Assembly: GCA_019843655.1 (NCBI GenBank)
Contig: JACDQD010000005.1
Coordinates: 15,217,575 to 15,281,574 of the forward strand
Length of the DNA: 64,000 nt
Direction: 5' to 3'
From: Lethocerus indicus
Taxonomy: Eukaryota; Arthropoda; Insecta; Hemiptera; Belostomatidae
Shown here: positions 13,351-27,100 of the stretch, one piece after another
Layout: each line of letters opens with the position of its first letter
How positions within the stretch are numbered: position 1 is the stretch's first letter
Notes under the pieces: generated by a model
The model's input: only the letters and a program-made list of their open reading frames with translations
Told to the model about the DNA's origin: nothing
The model's database searches: none
Translations under genes and position numbers: made by a program

Positions 13351-16300
13351 AAAAATCCAAAACATGAAAATATTTGGCTCAATGTTCATCTCAGTCGAAT
13401 GGTCATCTGACCATATGATAGGTCAGTGTTTACAGCGGTGAGGTTTAGTTACAGCAAAAGGATTGCACATGTTTTTTTCTTCGACTAATCCAGTATATTC
13501 GGTTTTAGCTTCGGTTTAAATTCAAATGCGACACCAAATACCAAATAAAGCGAGGCCTGTCTCGGGCTTGAAACATATCCGAGCCCAACATTCCTTCCGT
13601 GTTTTCTCGAAAGATGAAACCGAACGCTTATGCAACAAACGGGCGTGAAACTGCAGAAGCTCTGTGCGGTCTGCGGTGGCTCCCTTTTTGCGATGTCCAG
13701 GCTAAGTTTACACTAACTGCCGCCTACGCGGTTTTCCCACGCGATTTATACTATCGACGCCGTAGTAATTGGCATGAAATGCGATAATAATAAGAGCGAT
13801 CGTTAATTAGAAGACCGCATATTTAAAATACTGTCCTCGATGGCAAATGCATGGGACCAATCGTTTGGATCATATACTCTTGTCTGTTGCTAAACCAGCT
13901 TCGATTGCTCGCAATAATTAGTTTCAGTCCATTCTGAGTTTATTTTGGTACACTCACATTAACGTACCGAAAATGTTGATTTTTGTTTGCTCAGCCTATA
14001 AGAAATATGCTTGACGCTACGTATACTAACCGGTAGGAATGTTTTATTTATGAGAAATTCTATCTGTAAATATCAGTTAATATTTTTAGCGCGAGTCCAC
14101 TTTCTGGTTGGCCAACTATCCTTGATTATCGACCTTCGGGGCAGTTTGGAAGACGAGGATTTTCACGACTGTTGGCAAGGAATTTGTGATGTCTATCTTT
14201 TTTGAGTAGTCTCTTCGCACAATGCCATTTGAGGAGGTTAATGCAATACAAATTAAATTATTGTATTCAAATGAATTAAATTACATCAGTAATGGAAATG
14301 ATAATGGTTGTGCCTCGTAGCATACTTTATAGAAGTTGTGTAATGTGCAGGAAAACTACCTCTAAAATTTATTCCCGGAAATTAATTGACCGCTAATTAA
14401 TGGGTAGGCACCGCAGTGGAGCTCTATTATTCGCATTAAAAAAACGCCTATAGGTCTATAGGGGGAAGAGCTTTAAGCGTGATTTCGCCCGTGTTATTTT
14501 AATTAATTTCGTTGATGATAACAGACTGTTGGCTATGGGCGAAACTTACCAAACTATTTAAATGGCTGTAGATTTAATTTAAGAAAACCCGTTTTATTTG
14601 ACCCGTCGGTGGCCGAGTAAAAACATTAGGCTGTGGCTTGGTTTTCAATTTCCTTCTGCTGGCCCACAGGGAGGGGATATATCGGCTGGAAGAATCGTGC
14701 TCACGGAATCCATCAGGCGTTGTAGAGGAGATTGGACCATAATTCGGAGCGACGTGACGCCGCTCTCGGTCCCGCAGTTCCGCAGAACTCCGTAAGCTGT
14801 TTCCCGGAAAACTGTGTTAGGAGTCGGCGCGTAAACGTTTGCGGCCGGGGGAGAGAGCCGGGCCCAAAGCGACTGCTAAACGTTAGTGGGGCTACAACTT
14901 TGCAGCAACAAGTTGAACTTCGGGGCCCCCGGCCCGCGATGAATTTTGATACCAATAACGGATCTGACGAGAGTGGGAAGTGTACAACACCCTTGAATGA
15001 AAGGGGACGCGTGTCTAAATTATAATTTAGGTTACTATAAGTGTGTGAGTGTGAACTTTCAGATGTAATATTAACTTAACACGGTTATATGTATTTATTT
15101 AATTGTGTGTATGGTTCTGACTTCTAATGACAGGTAGAACGCAAAATTTGTTCCATAATTTTTTCTAAAGAAACCAGATTTGTGTTTTCTTGGATCCATT
15201 ATTAATTGGAGCGATTATTCGTGGGTTGTATTGAGAATGACTAACAGAATGAAACAAAGAACTCTTTGTCTTATCCCTGATTCTCATTATTCTAATTTTC
15301 GATCCTGCAAGATTTCAAGTGGACGATCATTGAAGACAATGCACGGCTTTGTTGCTGACAATACACTTTATTATCGAGAATAAGTATGGGCCCCCTCTTC
15401 AAATTTTCCAATAATGGGTCATTATAGGAGGAAACAATGAACTCTCGTGACAAAAAGAAATGAACTATTTTTATCTTGGATGAGATTTTGTTTTTTGTGT
15501 ACCTCGATACTCTTTTCCATTGTAGCCATTTTGTATGTGGAAGGTAATTTTCCGAATATCGGAGCCGACCATTCAAACGTAGTGTTAAACAAGAATGAAT
15601 GTGTTATTTTTAAAACCTAACATAAAAAAGAGAGGTGTTTAGATCAGAAGGGCTACTAACATTAATGCCTTAACATGTGAGGATAGTTTATTGTTATATG
15701 TTGGTACATTAATTTTATGTACATATAGGGCAGTTAATGTGGGGCCGCTGTACTCGTACACGAGTGTACCTCTGCGTTCTCCTGGCGGGGATAGATATTT
15801 CTATGGGGTTGAGGGCCATGGGGAGGCTCGCAGCTTAATTTAAATTCCGGCAGTGGGAGAGACCAGTCACGCTGCTCGGCGCCTGACCAACCCTTTGACC
15901 CGTTACTGGATTCCGTGTACTAAACCACCCCCACCCACCATCCCCTTCAACTCTTGGTTACCCCTTCAGGTACCCCACTGTTTAGAGATCAGAACCAAAT
16001 GCCCAATTTTCTCTGATTTGCTGTTAATTGCTGTAATCAATCTTACCTCGCTTCAGGTATCAGTTTCTATTATAACTGAGTTGTTGGAAAAAATGCCGTG
16101 TAATTAATATAATTGCAGTCATTCGCTCATATTATCTTGCAATTCTATTCGCTGCACGATAGCTTTCTGATGTGCGCTTCTATCTCGAAGTGCACATTTT
16201 CTATTACCCGTAAAATGTCTTCAGCCAGTCAATTCAGCTTCTTTTGTAATATCAGCTTGCTAGATTAATAGGAAACTCGCTTGAGTCTCGAAATAACAAA

Positions 16301-19148
16301 TCTAGGAGCCCGCCTTTTGAAGTCCGAGAACCGGCAAAAACAACATTAAACCGGCCAGCCACAACTTCGTATTAAAGTTTCAAGAATCTTTATATTACCT
16401 TTTTTACTTTACCATTCTTTCTGTCGGTCACGAACGTAACTTTTGCTATCGCTAATTGGTCCCCTTTTAATTTTTTCATTAAAAACTCCTACAGGTAATG
16501 AATTTTCCGCTCGATGGACCGGAGGCTTCTCCCGTTCGGTTTCTCCCGTCCGAGCTCTCGGTTGACTCCTACTCAAGCTGGGCTGCGGGGTTGGGGACCA
16601 CTTTTAATTAAACTGGAACGCGGCCGGGCCGAGAAAAATATACAGACGGAGAAGAAAAGTGCCAGGGTGTACTGGGAAAAGAAAAATTGGAAGAACTTTT
16701 ATTTACGCCGAACGCTACCGCGGCGGACGTCCTTTATCCCACCTGCTTATTGGGGGAAATTTCGCCGCCTGATAACTACAAAATCCCCTCGCCACTTTAT
16801 TTCCAAAATTTCGCCTCATCCCCGTGGCGAAAACTTTCCCTAATGGTAAGGGTTGGAGCCTGGACGAAAATTTTATTTAAAGTTATTTTACGTGAGGACC
16901 CGAAGCCCCGAGGCTCCTCGAAGTCGGGTTGTTGCCAGCGGGAACAGGTTCATCGTACCTACCGCACGATGAAGTTAGAAATTTAGTATGAAAACCATTC
17001 ATACATTAATATATTCATAGCTCGGTGAAATTCTAAGCGTTTTCTTTTCTAGCGGTATTTGTCTTAGCCTGGTAACCAATTATGTGAGCCGTGGTTCGAT
17101 CATTATTTCGTCAGGGGAATATAAATAAATCCCGTATTATATTCCTAATGAAGGATCATATTACTGCTAATATGTTTAATACGTGTGCTCGAGTGAAGGA
17201 AGGAACACCGCTTGTATCGTCCATAACGGTCGGGTTTTATGCCCCATTAAAACGGGTCGTTGAGGTCGGCTAAATCGGGGGCCCTTAATTAATCACCTGA
17301 ACGCCGGGTGTTGGGTGTGCTTAGGGGTGGGGGCGGGGGGGCTATAAATTCTTTTACAACGCGCGCTGAAGGAAGAATTTTATGCGGCGGAACGAGTCAA
17401 CGGTGCTGAATCCCTGAAACTTTTCAGGCAGGTTCGTGTCCCCGGGCGAACCTTTCGGGTCTCATCCCTGCCTTATTCCCGTTGCCGCGGAGGAGTCCAG
17501 CCCCATCCCGGGAGAGTTCGAATTAACCTTTTAGTTCCTGGAAGTTTTTCAAACCCCCTTCCTCCCCTCTCGGGTGTTGACCTTCTGAGCGAAATGTGCG
17601 CGTGGCCAAATTTTATAACAGATTCGACGTGTCTGCTTTATATCATTTTTTTTAGATGACAATCTCATTCTGTTTCGACAATGGTGTTTCCAGGATTCTT
17701 CTTATACGGGCTGAAAACAATCGAGGTGAGGACAGTACAAAATATGGGAGAGTACGTGCAACAATATTAATAATGAGATGTAATAGATGAATTCATCTTA
17801 TTATCTTTGAGATTACCAAGGCGTAATTGTACTCTTTCATTGGCCCGTTTAAACGACTATACTAAAGGTCTGATGCAATATTTGTTATTTATATTGTATT
17901 ATTTATCGAATCATAGTTTCTATGTGGCAATATTTTGCAAAAGAATGTCTTTGTTCCCGTTTCCAATAAGATTGTGGAACGACCGGCCGTCCTGGAGTTT
18001 AAGATTGATAGCGGCTTTCCTCGGCCGTGGCAGATAGAAGTGGAAAAAATTCCCTGGAACTATTGTGCAGTTACACTTGGAACGAACAAACTGAAACTGA
18101 TAAGTCATACTTGTATAACTCAGTTTGAGGACTGGCTATAACTTTTGGAAATGCTTTGGGCCACGCATATCAAGTTTCCGTTCAATATGTAGATAACTTT
18201 GAACCGAACTCCAAATTGTTTCGGACGCGTTCGGGTCGCCTTGTCGTCTACTCGGATGGAATCTTATATCTGGACGCCGACAGTTTTGTAGATTCCATTT
18301 CATTTCTTCATTTCTGGGATCGCTTCTTGGAATTAGATCATGCGTTTAGGTTAGCATTAATACCAACTTTTAATTCATATAATGAACTCACAACTCAAGC
18401 AAATATGGCATTTATATATTATGGTTTTTCAGGACAACATGTTGAACAAATTAATATTTTCAATTTCCAAATGTTTATTATGTAATAGTAGTGCATATAG
18501 GTTTATTTTTTTTGTTTTAAGTTTTTTACTTATATTTAAGTTTTTTCAACTTTCTGCACGTTTAATAACTAAGAATCCATATGAATAACTTTAGCTTACA
18601 AAATAACATTCAATATTAGGATTTATGAATCAGAAGAGAAAATGTAATTTCAAAGTGAATAAGGACAAATTCCTTTATTCCAGTTATTGTTCAGTGCATT
18701 GGTCTTTCCGGGCTTCTTCTTCTTCTGGTCTCCTTGGAGATGGCTGGTTTCGTCCGTTTTCAGAGCTTTCCAATACCCTGCCGGGTTTCTATTGTTTGCC
18801 TTACATTATTACTTTCTGCGTCCATTCGTGGGAATTCCGAGCGAACAATGAAATGAAAGGGAACGGCTATCATTCGGAACAAAGCGTTTAACAATAATTA
18901 AACATTTTAATTTGTCTTTTTTGTCGAAATAACGCTGTAATTGCATCAAAAAGTTTTCGTCCGTCATTTATAACCTGAGTAGTGTAGTTACACGAGTAAA
19001 ATCATAAATCTAGTGGGTAACATCTAGGAGCGAAAAAATCGATTAACCAAATTCATGTCCGTGAATTAAGTACACGGTTTGAATTTCTCTGATATTGACA
19101 ATTCCATTTTTAAAATTACAATACTGAATTTTCGTAGAAAAATTCCTA
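13351..19148. other. Non-coding sequence, no gene recognised
   Basis: I see no gene here. GC-rich, CpG-containing patches lie near 14590-15010, 16500-16980 and 17270-17600. Small inverted repeats include CCTATAG-GT-CTATAGG at 14447-14462 and TTCATCGT/ACGATGAA at 16949-16973 (9-nt loop). Frames at 16514-16843, 16687-16986 and 18156-18485 show no family motif, and the last begins only at TTG. Confidence 0.6.
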
Positions 19149-19178
19149 CTGTAGATTACTGAATTGTGTAATCTACAG
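19149..19178. repeat. Perfect 11-bp hairpin
   Basis: CTGTAGATTAC (19149-19159) and GTAATCTACAG (19168-19178) are exact inverse complements separated by 8 nt. No U tract or gene end is nearby, so a bacterial-type terminator reading does not apply. It may be a structured RNA element, a cruciform, or the relic of a small inverted-repeat element. Confidence 0.85.
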
Positions 19179-19389
19179 CCCTACCAGTGATCAGAAATCA
19201 TCAGTTCAAACTATCGATACGTTAACTTTCTACTGTACTTCAATTTCCTGGAGGAAAGAGATAATTAAGAAACTTTCATAAACGAATTTCCGACATCAAT
19301 TTGTTTCAATTGACTCACTGATAATTTAATTTTTTCCATGTTCTATATCTCCCGTTCATCATAACCAAGTTCAAATATGAAATAACTTC

Positions 19390-19600
19390 CGTTACCTTCT
19401 CTCCCCGGGTCATTTGTCGGAATACCTGGGACATTTCGGTGTCATAGTTCAGGGATTCGAACCCGTGCCGGGGTCAAATTACCTCGTCCGTGCACTCGAT
19501 AGGTGTGTACCGCCTCTGGGTAGCCAGCTGGGTACACTGTGGGGTGTTCCCAGCTGCCTTCCAAAAGAGGTAGTACCTACCCCCTTCATCCCTCCACAAA
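19390..19600 (-). mobile_element. Possible tRNA-derived SINE
   Basis: On the minus strand there is an exact Pol III B-box consensus GGTTCGAATCC (complement of 19453-19463). Upstream of it lies TGGCTACCCAGAGG, a loose A-box match with a small insertion, about 50 nt away, which is slightly longer than in a tRNA. The block is GC-richer than its surroundings. No tRNA cloverleaf can be drawn, and no poly(A) tail or target-site duplication was seen. A decayed SINE is plausible, but a chance B-box is possible. A second exact B-box at 35930-35940 has no A-box. Confidence 0.3.
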
Positions 19601-20049
19601 CCTGATATCGAGGCCGGAATAGCAGATTACATAACACCTCGTGTTCTGTTAAAATGAACACTCACTTTGCTGAATTTAGATCGCGAATAGTAACAACTAT
19701 TTTTCTTAATGTTCCTAAAGGGGGGATGATTTTAGTTTTTCGTATTGGTGCACCACTACCGAGCACTCTCTATATATAGGACTATATATACGTACATACA
19801 TATATTCATAAAAATTGATATTTGTTGTTTGTACGTAACGATCGTGAGAAGATAATTTTAAACTCCCTCTCAGCTAACCCTGTTCCTGCAGCACTTCCTA
19901 CAAGGATAAGAGGGGTGATATTTTCGTATTACCAAGGGGCTTGTCTCAGTCATCGCGTGCTGGGAACGCGGTTGCCCGATGTAAATAATTTGGCTCCTGC
20001 GCAAACCGTGTCTTTCATTTGGACGACTCGTATAGTTTCTCTGGCTTAT

Positions 20050-20100
20050 AGTTTTAATTAAAACTTGGCCCCGGGTGCTGGCCCGGGGGTCCCCGGGGCC
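20050..20100. repeat. AT palindrome followed by GC hairpin
   Basis: AGTTTTAATTAAAACT (20050-20065) is a perfect 16-bp palindrome. One base later a GC-only stem begins, GGCCCCGGG (20067-20075) pairing with CCCGGGGCC (20092-20100) over a 16-nt loop. The loop offers competing GGGG/CCCC pairings. No gene is adjacent. This could be a cruciform-prone or regulatory site; no function is asserted. Confidence 0.85.
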
Positions 20101-23100
20101 CTTGCCGCTTGGGTGTGGTCGCAACGTCATTGCAGTTATATAACTGTAACGAACTGTTCTAAATTATTCGTGTCACTTCGGACCATTCGCGCATAATTTG
20201 AACTTGAATTAATTGAAAGCGTTTAGTTTACTAGCAGTCGGCGGCCAGTTAGTTCCCCGGTCGGTAAACGGCAAAAACAAAAAACATAATATTATCTGTG
20301 TTATGATCTCTTAATTTCCTGTAAATGAAATACTATTATTATTGTTAAAATGTATTTTATATTGTATTCGTGCGCACTCAATCCATTACCGGAAGAATCA
20401 TATTTGTATATTTTTACAGTGCGCCCCTAATACCTCAGTACACCTGATCTCATACCTCTCAATCGACCAATATTATAAAAATATAAATGTTTTAAATTTG
20501 AAATGCATGCAATCATCAGGAATGGGCGTTCTGTGGCTCTATTATTCAAGTTGAAACTCATTCGAATACGTCTACTGTGTATTTTGGTCATATGTTTCTT
20601 CTGAAATCGAACCCTTCTTATCATTCAGCCCACTCATCTTTCAACGGCCGTTACGTCGAGGGAAATTCATAACATCTCCTAGGGGCTTTCCCTACGTCCG
20701 AATATACCGCGGACTCTGTTTCATATTTATCACATCGGCGGTATAACGTATTCCGTCGGAGTGGATCGACCCCAGGAAAGTAACCTGATACGTAAATGGT
20801 GTGGAAGGAAAAACCGAGAGGGCGTTATTTTCTTATCGATAAGCGTCCTTCAGGCGGGACCCGCCCTCCCTTCTTCCGTATCGGCTGTACGGACGGCTGA
20901 TGCTACCCCGAGTGCTTTATACCTAGCTAGCTATACCTCTTACCGGGAGAACAGTGGACTGTCGAAGCTGCAAATGGATCTCGCTGATGGGGAGGGTGTC
21001 ACGTGGACCTCGTCGCCACCTATCACATCTGAAATGCTTTACCTTTCATTCTTTATACTTGGACACCTCCGTGCTTTTTGTCGCTCCCTTGCTGCTTGTT
21101 TTTTGGACCCTGATTTATAAAAAAAATAAATTAAAAAATTAAATAGTTTCGAGATCGCGCGTATGTTTTTTTATTATTTAAAGTTAACCAAGGCGATATC
21201 CCATTGAAAATTGACGCGGTTCGAATTATTATTCAAACATTTATAGAATTTTAAGAATGAAGTTGTTTTTCCTGTCGCCGGAGAGGAAGTGACTGATTGT
21301 CGGCCCTCTACATTTGTTTTTCCATTGATATTGATGATGGCGGAATGTTCCAAACAGGTCTGCCGGGCGGGTATTTTTAAACCGGCCTTTATTGGCCGCC
21401 TCGAATAAGTCTGAAATTCGGCCGCCGCCTCGCATCCTTAATCAAATACGAAGGACTCGACAAGACGGAATAAGAGGAGGGCGTCTTTACCTCGGAGGGG
21501 AACGTCATTATGAGATAAGGGTAGGCCGGCGGAGGGGACAAAAACGTTGGGAAAAATCTTCGCAGGCTCCCTTTCTTAATTGGTCCGGCGAGATAACCTT
21601 CCCAGTTTTCCTCTCGATTTCGCCTGGGAAATTATTTTCAGAATGCAATATTCCTTGCTCGGGGCCCGTTGCTTTTCTTCCCTTCAGTTGGGGGGATATC
21701 GCCTTCAGGAATCGTTTTGAATGTACTTACCCCCCCGCAACATTCATTCTTTTTTTAATTTTCCGGAATTGGTTCTTTAGGAGATTTCCTTTCAGAGAGG
21801 ACCGTCGTCGGAGTGCCGTGCTGGTAAAAAATGCTTATAACATCCAAACTGAAGGCTCGCAATCCTATAAATTGAAATTAAAATTGTGTCGTGTTATTTC
21901 ACTTGCAGACTTCCGATTTCGATTATCCTAGATAAGATCGCATCTTGGAAATCAGAAACAGTGGAACCTACGGATTGGGGATTAATATTCTCCTGCCATT
22001 AGTTTTCCTTTTCGAACTTTGCTTTTTTCATTATTTTATTATTGGGCCACCTCAAAGAAATGTAATTTTCTTTTAAATTTAATTTAAAGTTTGTTCTTTA
22101 ATTACTTCCGGTGGAATTGTAAACATATTGTCAGGAGCTCTGATCGGATTGTTGAGTTACTGAACGAATACTTAACAAATTTCCATTAGCACTGTTATTA
22201 TATAGTCCACTGTGAAATATACTGACTATTTCGCAGATGGGTACATTAACTGGGCATTTTAGTTTTAGGCGGTTACGCTCGGTCAAGTCCCAATTGTTCA
22301 ACTTCCGGTGGCAAATATCGGGCACAGGCGGTGGCCGAATTAATCAACAATAACAGGAAATCTCAATCAATGTCGGAAGCCTCGATCTACATTTTTTCCG
22401 ACCCCTCATTAGTACCCAGATTCGGCGTTCAATACGGGTATTGGTCTATTACCGAGTTGTTTGTTAGCTGTTTGTTTTTCAACACCGTTTAAACGAACTA
22501 CAAGAATTTAAAATTTCTTATAGGCAGTGATGTATTATACTTTTTTAAAATTTGTAATACTGTTGGTGGTCTGCGATGATTTGGAAAATCATGGTTCTGG
22601 TAACTGGGATACCCCACAGGCAACCAACGCCCCTGGTCTTACAAAAGGCCAAACATCGAGCGTAGACCAAAGGTCACAAAAACCATGACAACTTTATTCT
22701 GTTCGGGATTCTTTATTTCATTGTACTATTCTCGACGGAACACTACGTAGCCAATAATTTTTGGTTCGATCATTAATGTTATTTTCATTCGCGAATGTGT
22801 TGATCGCGGACAAGCAGATGCTGATAAATTTGTAGCTAATTTATTTTTAAAAAAGGAAATCGAACTCGACTATATGATAATAATTTGAATAGTGCATGCA
22901 TAAAAGCGACATGGACTCCAAAAGAGCTGGGATCCCCCCTCTATTCTATTTTGTCACGGGTCGACAAAGTCCATCAGAAGGAAACATTATTAACAGCCTA
23001 ATCTATTCGGGAGGTCACGCCACATCACGTCACTCCTATTCCTCGACTTTGCCGTGCCCTATACGACGTCCAATAATAAAGCTGAAAATAACTAATTGAT

Positions 23101-24079
23101 ATTCGTCAGGCACGCCTTCATATATGACGGGAGAATAAAAAACCGGCCCCTCGCGATTGGAGCAATAAAGTTACAGGATGGTCACGCGACCTCACTATAC
23201 AAAAGATTAATTATCTTATCATAAAGATATGAATTTTTTGTGTATTTGGTGTGTATATTGATATTTTTTATATAATTCGTGACTGTTGGGATGAAAAATT
23301 GTTCCTTTTTATCTCAGCCCTAAGTCATTATTTTTTTCTTAAAATCCTTCGGGTTCAACTTAGGAATGTCCCGGCGGCGATTCTAGTAAGTAAAGGAGGA
23401 AGGTAGAGCACAACGGCCACTGGCAGCCACTTGTTTATTATTCTATCTGTCTATGTTGCTATAACAGAATGAGGAGAGAGAGAGCCGCCTGTATTGTGGT
23501 AGAGGGTGCAGGTGTCTAGTTGTTCTGGCAGTACTTAGTCTATCTGTAGGGTGGTCGCACCTATTGACCACCACGACCGGTGGCCCGCATTCACCCGGCT
23601 ACACCTCTCAACTTACCTCTGTTGTTCCTTTGTCCCTTTACCGGTACTGTCGCGGCATCTTTTATACGTACATATAGACATATATAAATGTTACAATTTT
23701 ATTCAAACGGTGCCAAATGGAAAATACGTATGAATAACACAGGGTAAAAATGTGTTTAATTATAACAAGTGTAAGAATTTTACAGTTTCTGGTCGGAGTA
23801 ACGGAAGCATTCAGTATCACGTCTTGGTGTAATAAAATAGTAAATTGGGTTTTTCCGATTTGGTACAGACGGGGACGCCGACAAATCGTGAGAACTCGAC
23901 CGATAAATCAAATAACGAGAAATAGTGGCGCGGTAATTAGGCGGCGATCGTAAACTGTAATCGTTAATGCTCGTCTCTCTGGGGATTGGGCGCATTAACC
24001 CTAATGAACCGTCGAGCGGGGCCCACAGCGCAGTCGGTGTCGCCCCGCAGACCTTTGGTATCTGCCCACCGCCGCCTCA
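20101..24079. other. Non-coding sequence, no gene recognised
   Basis: I see no gene here. The longest open frame in the window (21392-21931 plus, 179 codons) lies in a GC-rich patch. Its translation has no domain, repeat or signal I recognise, and one such frame is expected by chance. At 21959-21969, CAGTGGAACCT resembles a pogo/Tigger terminus but has no clear partner. A GA run (23473-23484) precedes GCCGCC. GGTGGTC/GACCACC is a 7-bp inverted repeat near 23551-23573. Confidence 0.6.
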
Positions 24080-24103
24080 TATAAACACCGCCTGGTGTTT
24101 ATA
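24080..24103. repeat. Perfect 10-bp hairpin
   Basis: TATAAACACC (24080-24089) and GGTGTTTATA (24094-24103) are exact inverse complements with a 4-nt GCCT loop. The right arm's GGTGTTTAT recurs at about 24215. It sits at the edge of a GC-rich patch. Function unknown. Confidence 0.85.
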
Positions 24104-27100
24104 AAAAATACTATAAAAATTAGATATAGAATATATTTCAACATTACTCCACTGAGAATCACGAAGTTCGTTAATCGCTCGTTAATTTAACGATGTTAAA
24201 AAAATTTTGAAGCGGTGTTTATGATAATCGTGTAGGTATTACAAAAATTAAAATTAAGAATTTGTCTTTCTCAATCCCATTGAATACAAGAAAAAAATTA
24301 AAACGTGCAGTGCTCATACAATTATTGATAAAGTAGTATTAAATATAATTAAATCTAGAGTATTGTGAAGTTAAAGTACTCACAATAATATTGAAGTCTC
24401 AATAATCCCAATTGTATTGAAGCAATTATTAGGCCTCTCCGCGTATCTAATTGGCCCAATGAGGTTCACGCGATCGAATAAATATTTGACGGTTACGTGC
24501 TCCTTCCAGGCCGTTCTTAAATGTTAGAGGATCATAAATAAGGGAGGAGGGGTTTGTTCAGTGTGGGACGAGGGAACCGTTTCGCTTTGTTGGACCTAAC
24601 AACTGCTGGTGGTATACGGCACGGGGGGCACGCACGGGCAGTTTACAAAAAATATCCATCCATCCTCCAAAGTAAGCTCGTTGTGTTTATTACGAGAATA
24701 GACTTGTTGTCCTGTGTCGAATACGGCTCCCGATACTTGCTTTACGCTTTCCATTCAAAATTTACAATTGTACACGCCAATATTCTTGCAGGTGTGAATC
24801 AACCGGACTGTAGGAATCGTTTATTATACAAACGGAATTTTTAATGTAGTACATCTCATGCTATCAACAATTTTATTGTACACGCAGGTGTGCACTATAA
24901 TTATTTATTAAGCCCTCAACGTATAGCGAGATTCATTCCTATACCTGTATAAATAATTTCTAAGTGATAACCCAGGACAGTGGTCCTAATCTTATTTCCT
25001 TGTGGAAACCTTTGGCAATTATTTAAGGATACGGATCGGGATCATGGAATCCCTTCGCTTTAACAGAATTGGAACGAGATTTAATTATTTCAATCAACCT
25101 TATTTCAATTGTACGCCAACTTCTGTTGCGATCCCACATTGGGAAATACTGCTTGAGGGTAAAACCATAGTTTCCTCTCTATTATATATTTATTTTGTAT
25201 TATTCAGTTTTGACACTTCACAAGCACGATTATCTAATATTCCCCAGCTCATCGGCTAAATTCCATCCCTTTTACAATAGGGGCGGGAGGTGGTGGGCCC
25301 TTGTCCCGTGGCAGTTAAGTGCTAATGGGGGTGGTCGGCTAAACGGGTTGAGGATGGGGAGGGGTGACAATGGGCACTTATATCCCGGCGGCGGTCGCTA
25401 ATTGCCCTCCCCGGCCGGCGGTCGGACAAAAGGACTCCTTACCCAAATCGGGTGGTAGTTGAGGGCGCCTACACCCCCCACCCATCCCCGATAAATAACT
25501 CCTCCGGCCGCCCCGAGGAAGGGATGGCTCTCGGAAGGATTAAATCCAGAGTCCTTACTATTTAGTCGCAATTAAGACCCGGGTTAACTCGGCCTAAACG
25601 CCCAAAACTCCAGAGTGGATTGCACCTTAACAACCCAAGCCGTGATTAACTCACCAACACTAGATGATATTAAGTCCTCTATTAAGATCAGTAGTAATTT
25701 TTTGCTCGCCTGTTTAATATTACAATTGCCGGATCAGATACTTCCTGTACGGACAGTAGTTATTATTGGGTGAAAAAAGTTTTGTTTTCGATAGTTTTAG
25801 ATAGGATTTTTTCCGAAACAAATTTTTGTTCGGGGAATATGAGAAATTGAACCTACCACCATCCATAAAGAAAAAACCGATGTTCACAGAACTGGGGACT
25901 GATATTTCAATTTGTTGTTGTCTTGAGTTGTGGCTTATAACGAATCGCAGTGAGTTTGGGTTCAGTTTTAATAAGTAAATGTAGAACAACGAGATACAGT
26001 AGTTTCGTATATGGATTGAGGCCGATACCAGAGTGCCGCGGCGGACTATTGCATTGCACTATTTCCGATGACCGTATTTCATTTTGAATTGGATTCGTTC
26101 CCCGGATGTTTTGGGGGTCTAGGTCGGTGGAGTTTTAATTTGCCTCGGGTTTGTTTAAAAACCGCTAAAAATTTACGACTTATCCAATATTTGGCAGTAT
26201 GATGCGGGCGGGTTGCCCGCTTCTCGTAACCCGTAGGTTTGACTTTCAACGACCCTACAGAATGGAATAGCCCTGGCTGGCTTCGCTGTCCGCACACCCG
26301 TGTATGCTGTTCATGACGATGCATATATAGAGGTCCGAAAACCTTATTTTTTTTTGGTTTACCGAGACCAGTCCTCAATGTAAAAACAGGTTATTTGACG
26401 CACTTGTATGATTTTTTTTCAATTCACATTTCTCAGATAAATTGAATACCATGTATCTATTCGTTATACAACGCAATTAATATATGATAAAATATACTAT
26501 ATCATGATGATGATGGGAGAAAAAAATTACAAAAACACGCTATAACTTATGTGCATTCCTTTTTCATTTAAATAAATGAGATATATTATGAAACCGATAT
26601 CCATCAGTGAAAAACATTTGAGGGGAATATTCGCGGTTTCATTCTTTTTTCCGCCGTTATTGGCTCGTCATTGTTGGAATGATATTTTAAATCGCTTAGT
26701 GATACCGGGCCCCCAGATGCCCGGCATATTAAAACCGCTAGGGAAGAGTGAATCGGCCGATACCGAAATTGCTTGTGTAATGAACGTTTTTAGTAGCGGA
26801 GTTTTTGTATAGAGGGGTTTTTGCCCCACACAAAATTACCAATATTCCCCGGTTAGTTCGGGGAGCTTGAGGCCTCCTTCAAGATTACCTCGGCTCAAAT
26901 TAAACCGGACTCTTTGTCTACCTTCCGCTTTCCCGATCGGCATTTTGTATCTTTATTAAGGGGAGAAATTCTTTTTTTTCGAAAGGTCTTTTCCAGAAAG
27001 ATTTTCCGGCCTTGATTACCGAATCTCTGTTTTCTTCCAACACAGTTCGTTGTCAGTTCACAGAACAAGGACGAATAGTGTTAATAATATTAACTAATAA

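Noticed and set aside
14003..14020. CTACGTATACT resembling Hox-cluster microRNA iab-4
   Set aside because: The match stops after about 9 bases and no precursor hairpin surrounds it.
18156..18485. 109-codon frame with a protein-like translation
   Set aside because: It begins only at TTG, has no motif I know, and shows no flanking splice sites that would make it a supported exon.
21392..21931. 179-codon open frame, the longest in the window
   Set aside because: It lies in a GC-rich patch where stops are rare. Roughly one frame this long is expected by chance in 64 kb, and the translation has no recognisable domain or conserved spacing of residues.
22667..22680. ACCAAAGGTCA as a nuclear receptor DR1 or FTZ-F1 site
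   Set aside because: Only one half-site matches well, and single half-sites are expected by chance.
22589..22688. TCATGGTT...AACCATGA inverted repeat as a small transposon
   Set aside because: The 8-bp arms are about 90 bp apart with no further terminal similarity or target-site duplication.
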